From an uncultured Collinsella sp. (GTDB lineage: Bacteria; Actinomycetota; Coriobacteriia; Coriobacteriales; Coriobacteriaceae): 64,000 bases of DNA. Shown here piece after piece: positions 55,287 through 62,677 of this stretch. The notes beneath the pieces are model-generated. The model ran no database searches. It was not told the origin of the DNA and was given only the letters and a program-made list of their open reading frames with translations. The position numbers were made by a program, and so were the translations under genes. Position 1 is the stretch's first letter. Every line of letters begins with the position of its first letter. The stretch lies in NCBI GenBank assembly GCA_947507155.1, contig CANNOC010000013.1, forward strand, positions 1-64,000. Direction: 5' to 3'.

Positions 55287-55315
55287 AGGAGCTCGCACCT
55301 GCGGGCTCCTTTTTT
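55287..55315 (+). terminator. intrinsic terminator after divIVA
   Basis: AGGAGCTCGC pairs with GCGGGCTCCT (one wobble), loop of 4, followed by TTTTT. Confidence 0.85.
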
Positions 55316-55343
55316 GTGGCTGTATACGGGTTGGGAAACAAAA

Positions 55344-55379
55344 CGCCGAGCTCTGCGTACGATAGGGCAGAACTCGGCG
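55344..55379 (-). terminator. intrinsic terminator of the nitroreductase gene
   Basis: CGCCGAG...TCTGC (55344-55356) pairs with GCAGA...CTCGGCG (55367-55379), one mismatch. Read on the minus strand it is followed by TTTTGTTT. Confidence 0.75.
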
Positions 55380-55424
55380 AAAGGGTGCGCGGTAAAAGGT
55401 AGATTTTAAGGCATGTGCCAAAAA

Positions 55425-55955
55425 CTACTTGAGGAGGAAGTCGGAGAGGGGAATGGTACGGGCCTCGCGATGCTCGGGGTCGGCGATGTGGTCGGCAGGA
55501 TAGCCACAGACGAGCATGTGATAGGGATAGACACCCTCGGGCAGGTTGAACTGCTCTCGGGCTAGCTCGGGCTTAAAATGGCATACCCAGCACGTTCCCA
55601 GGCCTTGCTCCTCGGCTTCCATCATCATCTGATCGCAAACAATCGAGGTGTCGATAGCGCTGGAGTTCTTCTGGTCATAGGGACGAACCCAAGCGTCGTC
55701 GGTAACGCTGCAAACGAGGAAGATGAGCGGAGCGCCAAAGATGGACCCATCACGAGCAAACCGAGGCTGACAAGCAGATGCCTTCTCCAGAAGCTCGGGC
55801 GTATCCAACACCATCACGCGGGCTGGATGGTTATTACAAGCAGAAGGAGCAATGCGTCCAGCCTCAACAATGGCATCCACCACAGCCTGCTCCACAGCCC
55901 GAGCCTCAAACAAACGACAAGAATACCGAGACCGAGCCAGATCCAAATACCCCAT
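55425..55955 (-). CDS. nitroreductase-family flavoprotein
   Basis: A 176-residue FMN-dependent nitroreductase-fold protein. The N-terminal SRYSCRLFEARAV and RIAPSACNNHPARV bind FMN in this family; EEQGLGTCWVCHF and YHMLVCGYPAD complete the pattern. It is short compared with 200-220 for classical NfsB but normal for the small sub-group. Substrate unknown. GGAGG lies 8 nt before the ATG at 55955. Monocistronic. Confidence 0.88.
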   Translation of the reverse strand: MGYLDLARSRYSCRLFEARAVEQAVVDAIVEAGRIAPSACNNHPARVMVLDTPELLEKASACQPRFARDGSIFGAPLIFLVCSVTDDAWVRPYDQKNSSAIDTSIVCDQMMMEAEEQGLGTCWVCHFKPELAREQFNLPEGVYPYHMLVCGYPADHIADPEHREARTIPLSDFLLK

Positions 55956-56137
55956 AACCAAACCCTCCAAAGCTAATAAAACAACCCAAAACTAAGCAAA
56001 AGGGTACCCAAAGCCCCATCCAGCCAAACGCCCACCGAATGCCAAAGTAATACCTCGGGTAATCAAGGGCCATTACAGCAAAGGCCCCACCACGCCTAAA
56101 CCATCAGCCAAGGTTCCCAATGGTGGTACATAAGGGA

Positions 56138-56216
56138 GCGGGCCCGACCACTAATAACCTTTTGAACGACTCTGCTTGCAGCCGGAGTGAAAAAGGTTAT
56201 TAGTGGTCGGGCCCGC
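56138..56216. repeat. 26-bp perfect inverted repeat 3' of the DUF47 gene
   Basis: The arms 56138-56163 and 56191-56216 are exactly complementary, with a 27-nt loop containing ACTC/GAGT. On the minus strand it starts 24 nt after the DUF47 stop. The remainder of the 55956-56240 gap is C/A-rich on the plus strand with no gene seen. Confidence 0.75.
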
Positions 56217-56240
56217 GGCCGCCGGGACACGTACCCCCAA

Positions 56241-56864
56241 TTAACTGTTCTTCATGACAATCGAATCCACGACATCGGCCACATTCTCGCAGCAGTCGGC
56301 GCAGTACTCCAAGAAGGCGTACACGTCACGCCAAGCGATGACCTCAAGCGGATCCTTGCCATTGACGTGCAGGTTGCGCATGGCGTTGATATAGAGCTCG
56401 TCGGCCTCGGACTCGATGGTGTTGATCTGGATGACGAGCTCGCGCAGGGTCTTGGACTTGCGGTAGTTGGGCAGCTCGACCATCAGGTCCTTCATGGCGC
56501 GGCAGGCGTCGGTCACCTTGTGGGCAATGACAATGGCATCGGGGTGGATGCTCTGGATGTTGGTGAAGTAGACGCGTTGCACGACGCCCTCGATACGATC
56601 AAGCACGGTATCGAGCGCGCAGCTCATCAGGTCCAGATCCTCGCGCTCAAGCGGGGTGATAAAGGCAGTGAGCAGGGCGTCTTCGAGCTCATGGTGCTTC
56701 TTATCTGCCGCATGCTCAATCGCATGCATCTTATCGAGCATGTCGTGGATCTGCGCGGGATCAAAGTTCTCAAAAATCTTGGTGAGCAGCTCTGCGGACT
56801 GGACGGCGAGATCGGCGCAGGCGACGTAGTTGTCAAAGTAGAACGAATCGGGTTTCTTTGCCAT
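56241..56864 (-). CDS. DUF47 / PhoU-like Pit accessory protein
   Basis: A 207-residue all-helical DUF47 protein, distantly like PhoU. FENFDPAQIHDMLDKMHAIEHAADKKHHELEDAL holds the helix with metal-binding Glu/Asp residues. Such proteins are encoded beside Pit transporters and are needed for or restrain low-affinity phosphate uptake. CGAAAGGA precedes the ATG. It follows pit on the same strand by 67 nt. Confidence 0.9.
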   Translation of the reverse strand: MAKKPDSFYFDNYVACADLAVQSAELLTKIFENFDPAQIHDMLDKMHAIEHAADKKHHELEDALLTAFITPLEREDLDLMSCALDTVLDRIEGVVQRVYFTNIQSIHPDAIVIAHKVTDACRAMKDLMVELPNYRKSKTLRELVIQINTIESEADELYINAMRNLHVNGKDPLEVIAWRDVYAFLEYCADCCENVADVVDSIVMKNS

Positions 56865-56931
56865 GAGTGGGTCCTTTCGAGGCGAAGACGGGTAGGCGAG
56901 GTATTACGGTCCGGATGGACGCTCGGTTTGA

Positions 56932-57981
56932 CTAGATGAACATCATGAACAGCTTGGCCATGACAAAGCTGATGAGTCCGCAGGCGGGGAAGGTGAAGAA
57001 CCAGGTGAACATCATGTCCTTGACCACGCCGAAGTTGATGGCCGAAAGGCGCTTGACGGCGCCGACGCCCATGATGGCGCAGGTCTTGATGTGGGTGGAG
57101 GACACGGGGATACCGGTAAGGGTGGCAAGCAGCAGATTCGCGGCGCCTGCGAGGTCGGCAGAGAAGCCCTGGTACTTCTCGAGCTTAACCATGCTCTGGC
57201 CGACGGACTTGATGATGCGCTCGCCGCCCACGCTGGTGCCGATGCCCATAGTGGCCGAGCACAGCAGCATAATCCAGATGGGGATGCCGGCGTCGCCGAC
57301 GCTCGTCTGGCCGTTGGCGAAGGCCACGCCTAAAAAGAGCACGCCGATGAACTTCTGTCCATCCTGCGCGCCGTGCATAAAGCTCATGGCCGCAGCGCTT
57401 GCGATCTGAGCGTATTTAAAGAAAACGTTGGCGCGTCGCCTGTTGGCGGCGGCGAAAAGAATCGAGACGAGCTTGCACAGGACCCAGCCCATGACAAAGC
57501 CCAGTCCGATGGAGAGCGCCAGGCCGTAGATGACCTTCATCCACTCGTGGACGTTGACGCTGCTGGCGCCACCGAGGGCGATAGCAGCGCCGGTCAGGCC
57601 GGCGATGAGGCTGTGGCTCTGCGAGGTGGGGATACCAAAACGCGATGCCGTGGCACCGTAGACGACGATGGAGAATAGCGCCGCGCAGAGGCACGCGAGC
57701 GCCATGGTGCTGTTTCCGCCAAAGTCGACGATATGTGAGATGGTGTTGGCGACGCTCGCGTTAAAGTGCGTCATGATGAGCACGCCGAGGAAGTTGAATG
57801 CGGCGCTCATGAGAATGGCTGCGCGGGCGGGCATGCAGCGCGTGGTGACACAGGTCGCGATGGCGTTGGGCGCGTCGGTCCATCCGTTGACGAAGATAGC
57901 GCCGAGCGCGAGGATCACGGTGACGGCAAGGACTGGGTTCGACACAATTTGGCCGAGGAAGGCTGAGAACGTTACGTCCAT
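56932..57981 (-). CDS. pit: PiT-family inorganic phosphate transporter
   Basis: A 349-residue membrane protein with about 10 segments and the two PiT half-repeats: FVNGWTDAPNAIATCVTTR near the N-terminus and FMHGAQDGQKFIGVLF in the middle; SQSHSLIAGLTGAAIA and SSTHIKTCAIMGVG are the paired re-entrant motifs. It imports metal-phosphate with protons or sodium, a low-affinity alternative to Pst. The usual GANDAAN is here GWTDAPN. The ribosome site is weak, and a tiny leader frame with a perfect SD lies just upstream. Confidence 0.93.
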   Translation of the reverse strand: MDVTFSAFLGQIVSNPVLAVTVILALGAIFVNGWTDAPNAIATCVTTRCMPARAAILMSAAFNFLGVLIMTHFNASVANTISHIVDFGGNSTMALACLCAALFSIVVYGATASRFGIPTSQSHSLIAGLTGAAIALGGASSVNVHEWMKVIYGLALSIGLGFVMGWVLCKLVSILFAAANRRRANVFFKYAQIASAAAMSFMHGAQDGQKFIGVLFLGVAFANGQTSVGDAGIPIWIMLLCSATMGIGTSVGGERIIKSVGQSMVKLEKYQGFSADLAGAANLLLATLTGIPVSSTHIKTCAIMGVGAVKRLSAINFGVVKDMMFTWFFTFPACGLISFVMAKLFMMFI

Positions 57982-58011
57982 ATATGGGCTTTCTCGAAGT
58001 TTGCAGGCACG

Positions 58012-58043
58012 TTACAAAAACATGATAAATCGTATCACCTCCT
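58012..58043 (-). promoter_or_regulatory. possible leader mini-ORF ahead of pit
   Basis: On the minus strand AGGAGGTGAT, a perfect match to the anti-SD of 16S rRNA, lies 10 nt before ATG TTT TTG TAA (58012-58023), encoding only Met-Phe-Leu. The pit start at 57981 follows 30 nt later with a poor site of its own. This could be a translational leader or ribosome standby site. Confidence 0.4.
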
Positions 58044-58229
58044 GCGGGTTTCTTTACCGAGTTCTGATGGGAGAAGTGAATTTTTTGACACTAACATTGA
58101 ATATTTGCCCTGTTGACCGCGGGTGTTCTTTTTGCTAACACGCCATGAGGACATGCGCGCGTCCCAACATCCCAAAATCACAGTCTGTTCGCTTTACAAT
58201 ATGCAAACATGCGTTCGATAATAGGGGAC

Positions 58230-58568
58230 ATGGAATATCGACAGACAGATGGCAAAACTCGGCGCGTGCACAAGCAGTATGTGGACGTCGTGGCCCGCAT
58301 CCTCGCGGGCGGACAAGTCGTGCCGGTTACCGTCTGCTGGGTCGACGGCCGCTGTTTTACGATTGACGAGATTGTCTCGTCCACCGGTTTTGGCCTAACG
58401 GTTCACGGCATTCGTACGGCGACCTATAAGGTTCGTTTTGGCGGGCATGCGACCGAACTGTATCTGGAAGAACAGGCGCGCGAGCGACCGGATGGCTCGC
58501 AGGCTCATCTGATGCGTTGGTGGGTGTGGGCATTCGACCGTACACTCGAGAGTGAACGCCGCAGGTAA
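58230..58568 (+). CDS. small hypothetical protein
   Basis: A 112-residue, mixed alpha/beta, basic protein that I do not recognise. It has an IDEIVSSTGFGLTVHGIRTATYKV central block followed by a beta-rich segment ending at a Trp-rich RWWVWAFDRT near the C-terminus (quoted in parts). No signal peptide or membrane segment. AGGGGAC lies before the ATG at 58230, preferred over an ATG at 58209. Divergent from pit across a 248-bp gap in which no other gene was seen; the next gene starts 83 nt downstream. Confidence 0.6.
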   Translation: MEYRQTDGKTRRVHKQYVDVVARILAGGQVVPVTVCWVDGRCFTIDEIVSSTGFGLTVHGIRTATYKVRFGGHATELYLEEQARERPDGSQAHLMRWWVWAFDRTLESERRR

Positions 58569-58651
58569 GAGTGCGCGGCATTCGGGTACAATGGCAGGAA
58601 TCTTGTCATCTGCTGTGCCGTCTTTCACGGCACTTTTTGAAAGGACGAAGT

Positions 58652-59347
58652 ATGAACGATATCCAGGGCTATCAGAACGGCCCCATCGAAACCGGCGCAA
58701 GCCGTGCCAAGGAGATGTCGCCGCGCGCGTACAACCTTGTCATGTCTGCCCTGATCTTTTTGGGCTTTTGCGCCATGGGTGCCGGTGCTTACTTTACGAG
58801 CACCATGGCGTTTGCCCGCATGATGATGAGCGGCGCCGCCTTGCCGCTGGTCTTTGGCTCGTTTATTTTGACCATCGTCGGCATGGTCATGATGTCGGCC
58901 GCCGCGGGCAAGCAGTCTGTGGGTCTGTCCCTTGTGGGCTACGTAATCTTTGCGAGTACCTTTGGCCTGACCGCGTCGTTTGGCCTTGCCAATTACGACC
59001 TGCCCACCATCAACACTGCCTTTATCGCCACGGCCGCCATCACCTTTGTCTTTGGTGCGCTGGGCGTGACCTTCCCCAAGTTCTTCCAGCGTGTGTACGG
59101 CATTGGTTTTGGCATCCTGCTTGCCACGATTCTGGTCGAGATCGTGCTGATGTTTATGGGCGTCTCGCAGTCCATCACCGACCTGATCGTGATCGTGGTG
59201 TTCGCCGGCTTTATTGGCTACGACACCTATGTGGCCACGACGGTGCCGCCCACGCTGCCCAACGCCGTGCTCATGGCATCCAACCTGTTCGTGGACATCA
59301 TCAACGTGTTCCTGCGCATCCTGAACATCCTTGGTCGTCGCGACTAG
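58652..59347 (+). CDS. Bax inhibitor-1 / YccA-family membrane protein
   Basis: A 231-residue protein with seven hydrophobic segments and a short charged N-terminus. The final part (FIGYDTYVATT, then FVDIINVFLRILNILGRRD) matches the BI-1 (TMBIM) family, which are pH-sensitive calcium-leak proteins or FtsH-associated regulators in bacteria. GAAAGGACGAAG precedes the ATG at 58652. Function here unknown. Confidence 0.85.
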   Translation: MNDIQGYQNGPIETGASRAKEMSPRAYNLVMSALIFLGFCAMGAGAYFTSTMAFARMMMSGAALPLVFGSFILTIVGMVMMSAAAGKQSVGLSLVGYVIFASTFGLTASFGLANYDLPTINTAFIATAAITFVFGALGVTFPKFFQRVYGIGFGILLATILVEIVLMFMGVSQSITDLIVIVVFAGFIGYDTYVATTVPPTLPNAVLMASNLFVDIINVFLRILNILGRRD

Positions 59348-59392
59348 TGCCAAATTGCAGCGGTGCTTGCGCACGTGTAAATCGATGCGGAA

Positions 59393-59418
59393 GGCGGTCC
59401 TTCGGGGCCGTCTTTTTT
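59393..59418 (+). terminator. intrinsic terminator after the BI-1 family gene
   Basis: GGCGGTCC pairs with GGGCCGTC around a TTCG-type tetraloop, followed by TTTTTT. Confidence 0.8.
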
Positions 59419-59483
59419 GTGCGTGGCGGGGTATCATGGATGGAAAAGCCGATAGCGGCAGAGACCGAGAAAGGTGACCACTT

Positions 59484-60602
59484 ATGGCAGACGTTGACAA
59501 CAGGAACCGTAACCGCAGACCCAATCGCGCAGGGCAGCCCAATCCCAAGCGCGAGGCCCGTGCCAAGGCCGCCGAGCGTCACGTGGCGACTGTGTCCGAA
59601 GCGTGCGCCAAGGATATCGAGCGCTCGCTTGCAGGCGTGCGCGAGTTCGACGGTATGCCTGCCGGCTTTGTCGCGGCGATGAAGGCCAAGGCCCAAGCGG
59701 CTGCGGCTGCCGAGGAGCAGGTCGCCGAGGAGTCTGAGGCCGCCGAGGTTGCGTCTGCCGAGGCTGAGGCCGTGGCCGAGCCTGCGCCCGCAGAGGAGGC
59801 CGCGGAGACCGAGCCTGCGCCTGCCGCTGAAAAGCCTGCTCCGGTCCTGCCCGAGGTCACCGTGCTCGACGCCTCTGCCACGCAGGCCATTCTGGATAAC
59901 GGCCGAGGCTACGCGCAGTTCTGCGACATGGCCGTGCTCGCCTTTGCCTCGTTCACCAACCCGGGCGGTGGCTACATCCAGGGCTATCTGGGCCAGGAGG
60001 CCACGCTCTGTGCCGATTCGTACCTGTACAACGTGCTCGATAAGCAGCGCAAATGGTACGGCGAGAACCGTCGCCGCAACATCAACTGCGAGCTTTACCG
60101 CAACCGTGCGCTGGTGGTGCCTGCGGTGCGCTTCGACCGCAATCACGTACATGCATATGCTGACGTGATCGTTGCCGCCGCGCCCAACGCCAAGCGCGCT
60201 CGCCAGGAGTATCGCGTGGGTGACGATGCCTTGCTGGATGCCCTGCGCGATCGCATCCGCTTTGTGCTTGCCATCTGCGATGAGCTGGGTCGCGAGAAGC
60301 TCGTGCTGGGCGCTTGGGGCTGCGACAACAACGGCTTTGACGCCGAGGCCGTGGCTGAGCTCTTCCGCAAGGAGCTTGCGTCGGGCGACTTCAAGGTCAA
60401 GCAGGTCTTCTTTGCCGTGCCTTCTACGCGTTGGGACGAAGACTTTGCCAAGTTCGAGCACGTGCTGGCAAACTTCCCCGAGCGCAACGAGGAGTCCTAT
60501 GCCCAGGTTGCCGCTCGCGCTGCGGCTGCTCGCGCCGCCGAGCAGGCCCAGGCTGCTGCCGAGGACGATGAGGACGAGGACGATTGGCGCAAGTACCTGT
60601 AA
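59484..60602 (+). CDS. microbial PARG-like (TIGR02452) protein with altered signature
   Basis: A 372-residue protein. The first 125 residues are basic then Ala/Glu-rich low complexity; the rest is a macrodomain of the microbial PARG family, seen in FASFTNPGGGYIQGYLGQEA. The PARG signature is GGG-x(6-8)-QEE. Here it reads Gly161-163, then Gln171-Glu172-Ala173: the second Glu, catalytic in characterised enzymes, is Ala. It may bind ADP-ribose without hydrolysing it, or act on another ligand. The C-terminus is acidic. AAAGGTGA precedes the ATG. Confidence 0.8.
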   Translation: MADVDNRNRNRRPNRAGQPNPKREARAKAAERHVATVSEACAKDIERSLAGVREFDGMPAGFVAAMKAKAQAAAAAEEQVAEESEAAEVASAEAEAVAEPAPAEEAAETEPAPAAEKPAPVLPEVTVLDASATQAILDNGRGYAQFCDMAVLAFASFTNPGGGYIQGYLGQEATLCADSYLYNVLDKQRKWYGENRRRNINCELYRNRALVVPAVRFDRNHVHAYADVIVAAAPNAKRARQEYRVGDDALLDALRDRIRFVLAICDELGREKLVLGAWGCDNNGFDAEAVAELFRKELASGDFKVKQVFFAVPSTRWDEDFAKFEHVLANFPERNEESYAQVAARAAAARAAEQAQAAAEDDEDEDDWRKYL

Positions 60603-60627
60603 TCGGTACGTGCCGACAGATAGGTCG

Positions 60628-60660
60628 AGCCGGCGGGAGGGCTGCTTCCGTCGGCTTTTT
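60628..60660 (+). terminator. intrinsic terminator after the PARG-like gene
   Basis: AGCCGGCGG pairs with CCGTCGGCT (one wobble), then TTTTT. It lies close ahead of the next gene's ribosome site. Confidence 0.7.
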
Positions 60661-60679
60661 ACTAAAGGAAGGGCTTACG

Positions 60680-61339
60680 ATGAAAAACGTTCTGTGCTTT
60701 GGTGACAGCAATACCTATGGCTACGATCCGGCAGGTATGCGCGACGGCACCGCGGTGCGCTATGCGCACGATGTGCGCTGGTGCGGCGTGGCACAGCGTG
60801 ACCTGGGCGAGGACTGGCACGTAATTGAGGAAGGCTTAAACGGCCGCACGACGGTGCGCGACGATATGTGCCATCTGGATACTAATCTCAACGGTATTCG
60901 CGCGTTGCCGATGCTGCTCGAGGCCCATAAGCCGCTGGATGCGATCGTGATTATGCTGGGCACCAACGACTGTAAGACGGTCTTTAACGTGACAGCTTCC
61001 GATATCGCCCGTGGCGCCATGGCGCTGATTCGCGCTGTCCGCGCGTTTCCGTGGACCGACGCTGCGCCTTGTCCGCGCATTCTGCTGATGGCTCCTATCA
61101 AGATCAAGCCGCAGATCGCCGATGTGTATGTGACCGACTTTGACGAGCACTCCGTCGAGGCCTCGGAGCATTTTGCCGAATACTATGCGTATGTTGCCGA
61201 ACAGTTTGGCTGCGACTTTTTGAATGCCGCCGATTTTGCCGAGCCGGGCGATATCGATTATCTGCACATGATGCCGGAAAGCCACGAGAGCCTCGGCCAT
61301 GCCGTGGCAGCCAAGCTCAAAGAGATGCTCGGAGAGTAG
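60680..61339 (+). CDS. SGNH/GDSL-family hydrolase (arylesterase-like)
   Basis: A 219-residue SGNH hydrolase: block I FGDSNTYGYDP with the nucleophile Ser, block II Gly in GLNGRTT, block III LGTNDCK and block V DYLHMMPESHESLG with the catalytic Asp and His. It resembles the arylesterase / acetylxylan-esterase-like branch, cytoplasmic. Substrate unknown. TAAAGGAAGGG precedes the ATG at 60680. Confidence 0.9.
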   Translation: MKNVLCFGDSNTYGYDPAGMRDGTAVRYAHDVRWCGVAQRDLGEDWHVIEEGLNGRTTVRDDMCHLDTNLNGIRALPMLLEAHKPLDAIVIMLGTNDCKTVFNVTASDIARGAMALIRAVRAFPWTDAAPCPRILLMAPIKIKPQIADVYVTDFDEHSVEASEHFAEYYAYVAEQFGCDFLNAADFAEPGDIDYLHMMPESHESLGHAVAAKLKEMLGE

Positions 61340-61394
61340 TAAGGCCCAAAGCAGTACAAAAGTTCCCCTTGCGGTGGCTTGTTTCGTTGGTTTG

Positions 61395-61610
61395 TCTTGA
61401 TCTGTAACAGCTGTAAGGCCGAAAACGGGCTAGATGTTACAGATTGAGATTATTTAGGTCGATATCGGTCGTTTGTCTCGATCTGTAACATCTAGGGTCG
61501 ATTTTGCCGAGTTACTGTTACAGATCGAGATTTTCTTCTCAGTGGAATTTGAATGTCTCAATCTGTAACAGGTGGGCCGAAAAATGGACTCTAACTGTTA
61601 CAGATCGAGA
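61395..61610. repeat. array of six alternating 15-bp repeats (three palindromic units)
   Basis: TCTCGATCTGTAACA-type units start at 61395, 61476 and 61556 (plus) and as reverse complements at 61435, 61516 and 61596, a 40-41 bp period throughout. Each plus/minus pair makes a hairpin with a 25-nt loop; loop sequences are themselves related. Variation is limited to the fourth and fifth bases. It fills most of the 61340-61668 gap. Confidence 0.85.
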
Positions 61611-61620
61611 TGTTTGTGGG

Positions 61621-61657
61621 AACCGCCACAAAGGTGCCTGTCCCCTTTGTGGTGGTT
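61621..61657. repeat. REP-like hairpin 3' of thiD
   Basis: AACCGCCACAAAGG pairs with CCTTTGTGGTGGTT (one mismatch). Read on the minus strand the loop side gives GGGGACAGGCACC, a motif common in REP-type palindromes of many bacteria. It starts 11 nt after the thiD stop and may double as its terminator. Confidence 0.65.
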
Positions 61658-61668
61658 TGGGATGGGGC

Positions 61669-62499
61669 TTAGTACTGCCACATGTGGTTGACGGGGCCGG
61701 AGCCTTTGCCCATGTCAAAGCCGGCGGCCAGAGCACCCGTTAGGTAGGCCTTGCCGGCGTTGACGGCATCGGCAAGATCCATGCCCTGGGCCAGCGCGCA
61801 GGCGATGGCGGACGAGAGCGTACAGCCAGTACCGTGCGTGTTGCCGGTCTCGATACGCTTGTGACGGAACCACGTGGTGAGCGGATCGCCCAGATGGTTG
61901 CCCTCGTCATCGAGCGGCGCGGGCTCTGCTAGCACATCGTTGGCCTCGTTGACAAAATGCCCGCCCTTAACGAGAGACGCGCAGCCAAAGCGACGGGTGA
62001 GAAGCATGGCGGCATTTTGCTGCGTGCGCTCGGAATCGACCTCGTAATCGAGCAGCGCCATGGCCTCGGGAATATTGGGCGTGATGACGGTCGCCAGTGG
62101 GAACAGGCGGCGTGTAAGCGCTTCGGCGGCGTCCTCTGCGATCAGGCGAGCGCCCGAGGTGGCGACCATGACGGGGTCGACGACGATATTTTGTGCGTCC
62201 CAGGCGCTCAAGCGGTCGGCGATAACCTCGATAATCTCGGCAGAGGAGACCATGCCGATCTTGACGGCGCTGGGTCGAATATCGTCAAAAACGGCATCGA
62301 TCTGCGCCGAGACAATATCCGGGGAGATATTCTGCACGGCGGTGACGCCGAGTGTGTTTTGTGCGGTTATGGCTGTGATGGCCGTCTCGGCATACAGGCG
62401 GTGCGCCGTGATGGTCTTGATGTCGGCCTGAATGCCGGCACCGCCGCTGGAATCGGATCCTGCGATGGACAGGACGGCAGGTACCTTACTGCGATCCAT
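61669..62499 (-). CDS. thiD: hydroxymethylpyrimidine / phosphomethylpyrimidine kinase
   Basis: A 276-residue ribokinase-fold ThiD that phosphorylates HMP and HMP-P for thiamine synthesis. SIAGSDSSGGAGIQADIKT is the diagnostic start; VDPVMVATSG, TPNIPEA and the C-terminal THGTGCTLSSAIA with the catalytic Asp region are present. AAGGGAGCG precedes the ATG. It follows thiC on the same strand by about 180 nt. Confidence 0.95.
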   Translation of the reverse strand: MDRSKVPAVLSIAGSDSSGGAGIQADIKTITAHRLYAETAITAITAQNTLGVTAVQNISPDIVSAQIDAVFDDIRPSAVKIGMVSSAEIIEVIADRLSAWDAQNIVVDPVMVATSGARLIAEDAAEALTRRLFPLATVITPNIPEAMALLDYEVDSERTQQNAAMLLTRRFGCASLVKGGHFVNEANDVLAEPAPLDDEGNHLGDPLTTWFRHKRIETGNTHGTGCTLSSAIACALAQGMDLADAVNAGKAYLTGALAAGFDMGKGSGPVNHMWQY

Positions 62500-62677
62500 G
62501 TTCGCTCCCTTGTTCGGTTGGATTCAAATGGGTCTTTAAGCCTGCATTATAAAGTTGCCCGGGCCAGCTGTATGCCGATCCCGGGCGGGTAGTGCAATCT
62601 TTACGCAAACGCAAGCAAATGTTCACACGTCAACAATTGACGAACACCTTGTTACCGATTGTGGCTCCGGTGACGAG

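Noticed and set aside
57982-58229. TTGACA at 58085-58090 as a promoter for the small hypothetical gene
   Set aside because: No -10 box is found at a usable distance.
61395-61610. CRISPR array
   Set aside because: Repeats are 15 bp and alternate in orientation, loop sequences are related to one another, and no cas genes are nearby.
62500-62677. TPP riboswitch between thiC and thiD
   Set aside because: The gap has no CTGAGA or ACCTGA-like core; a riboswitch would be expected before thiC, outside the window.
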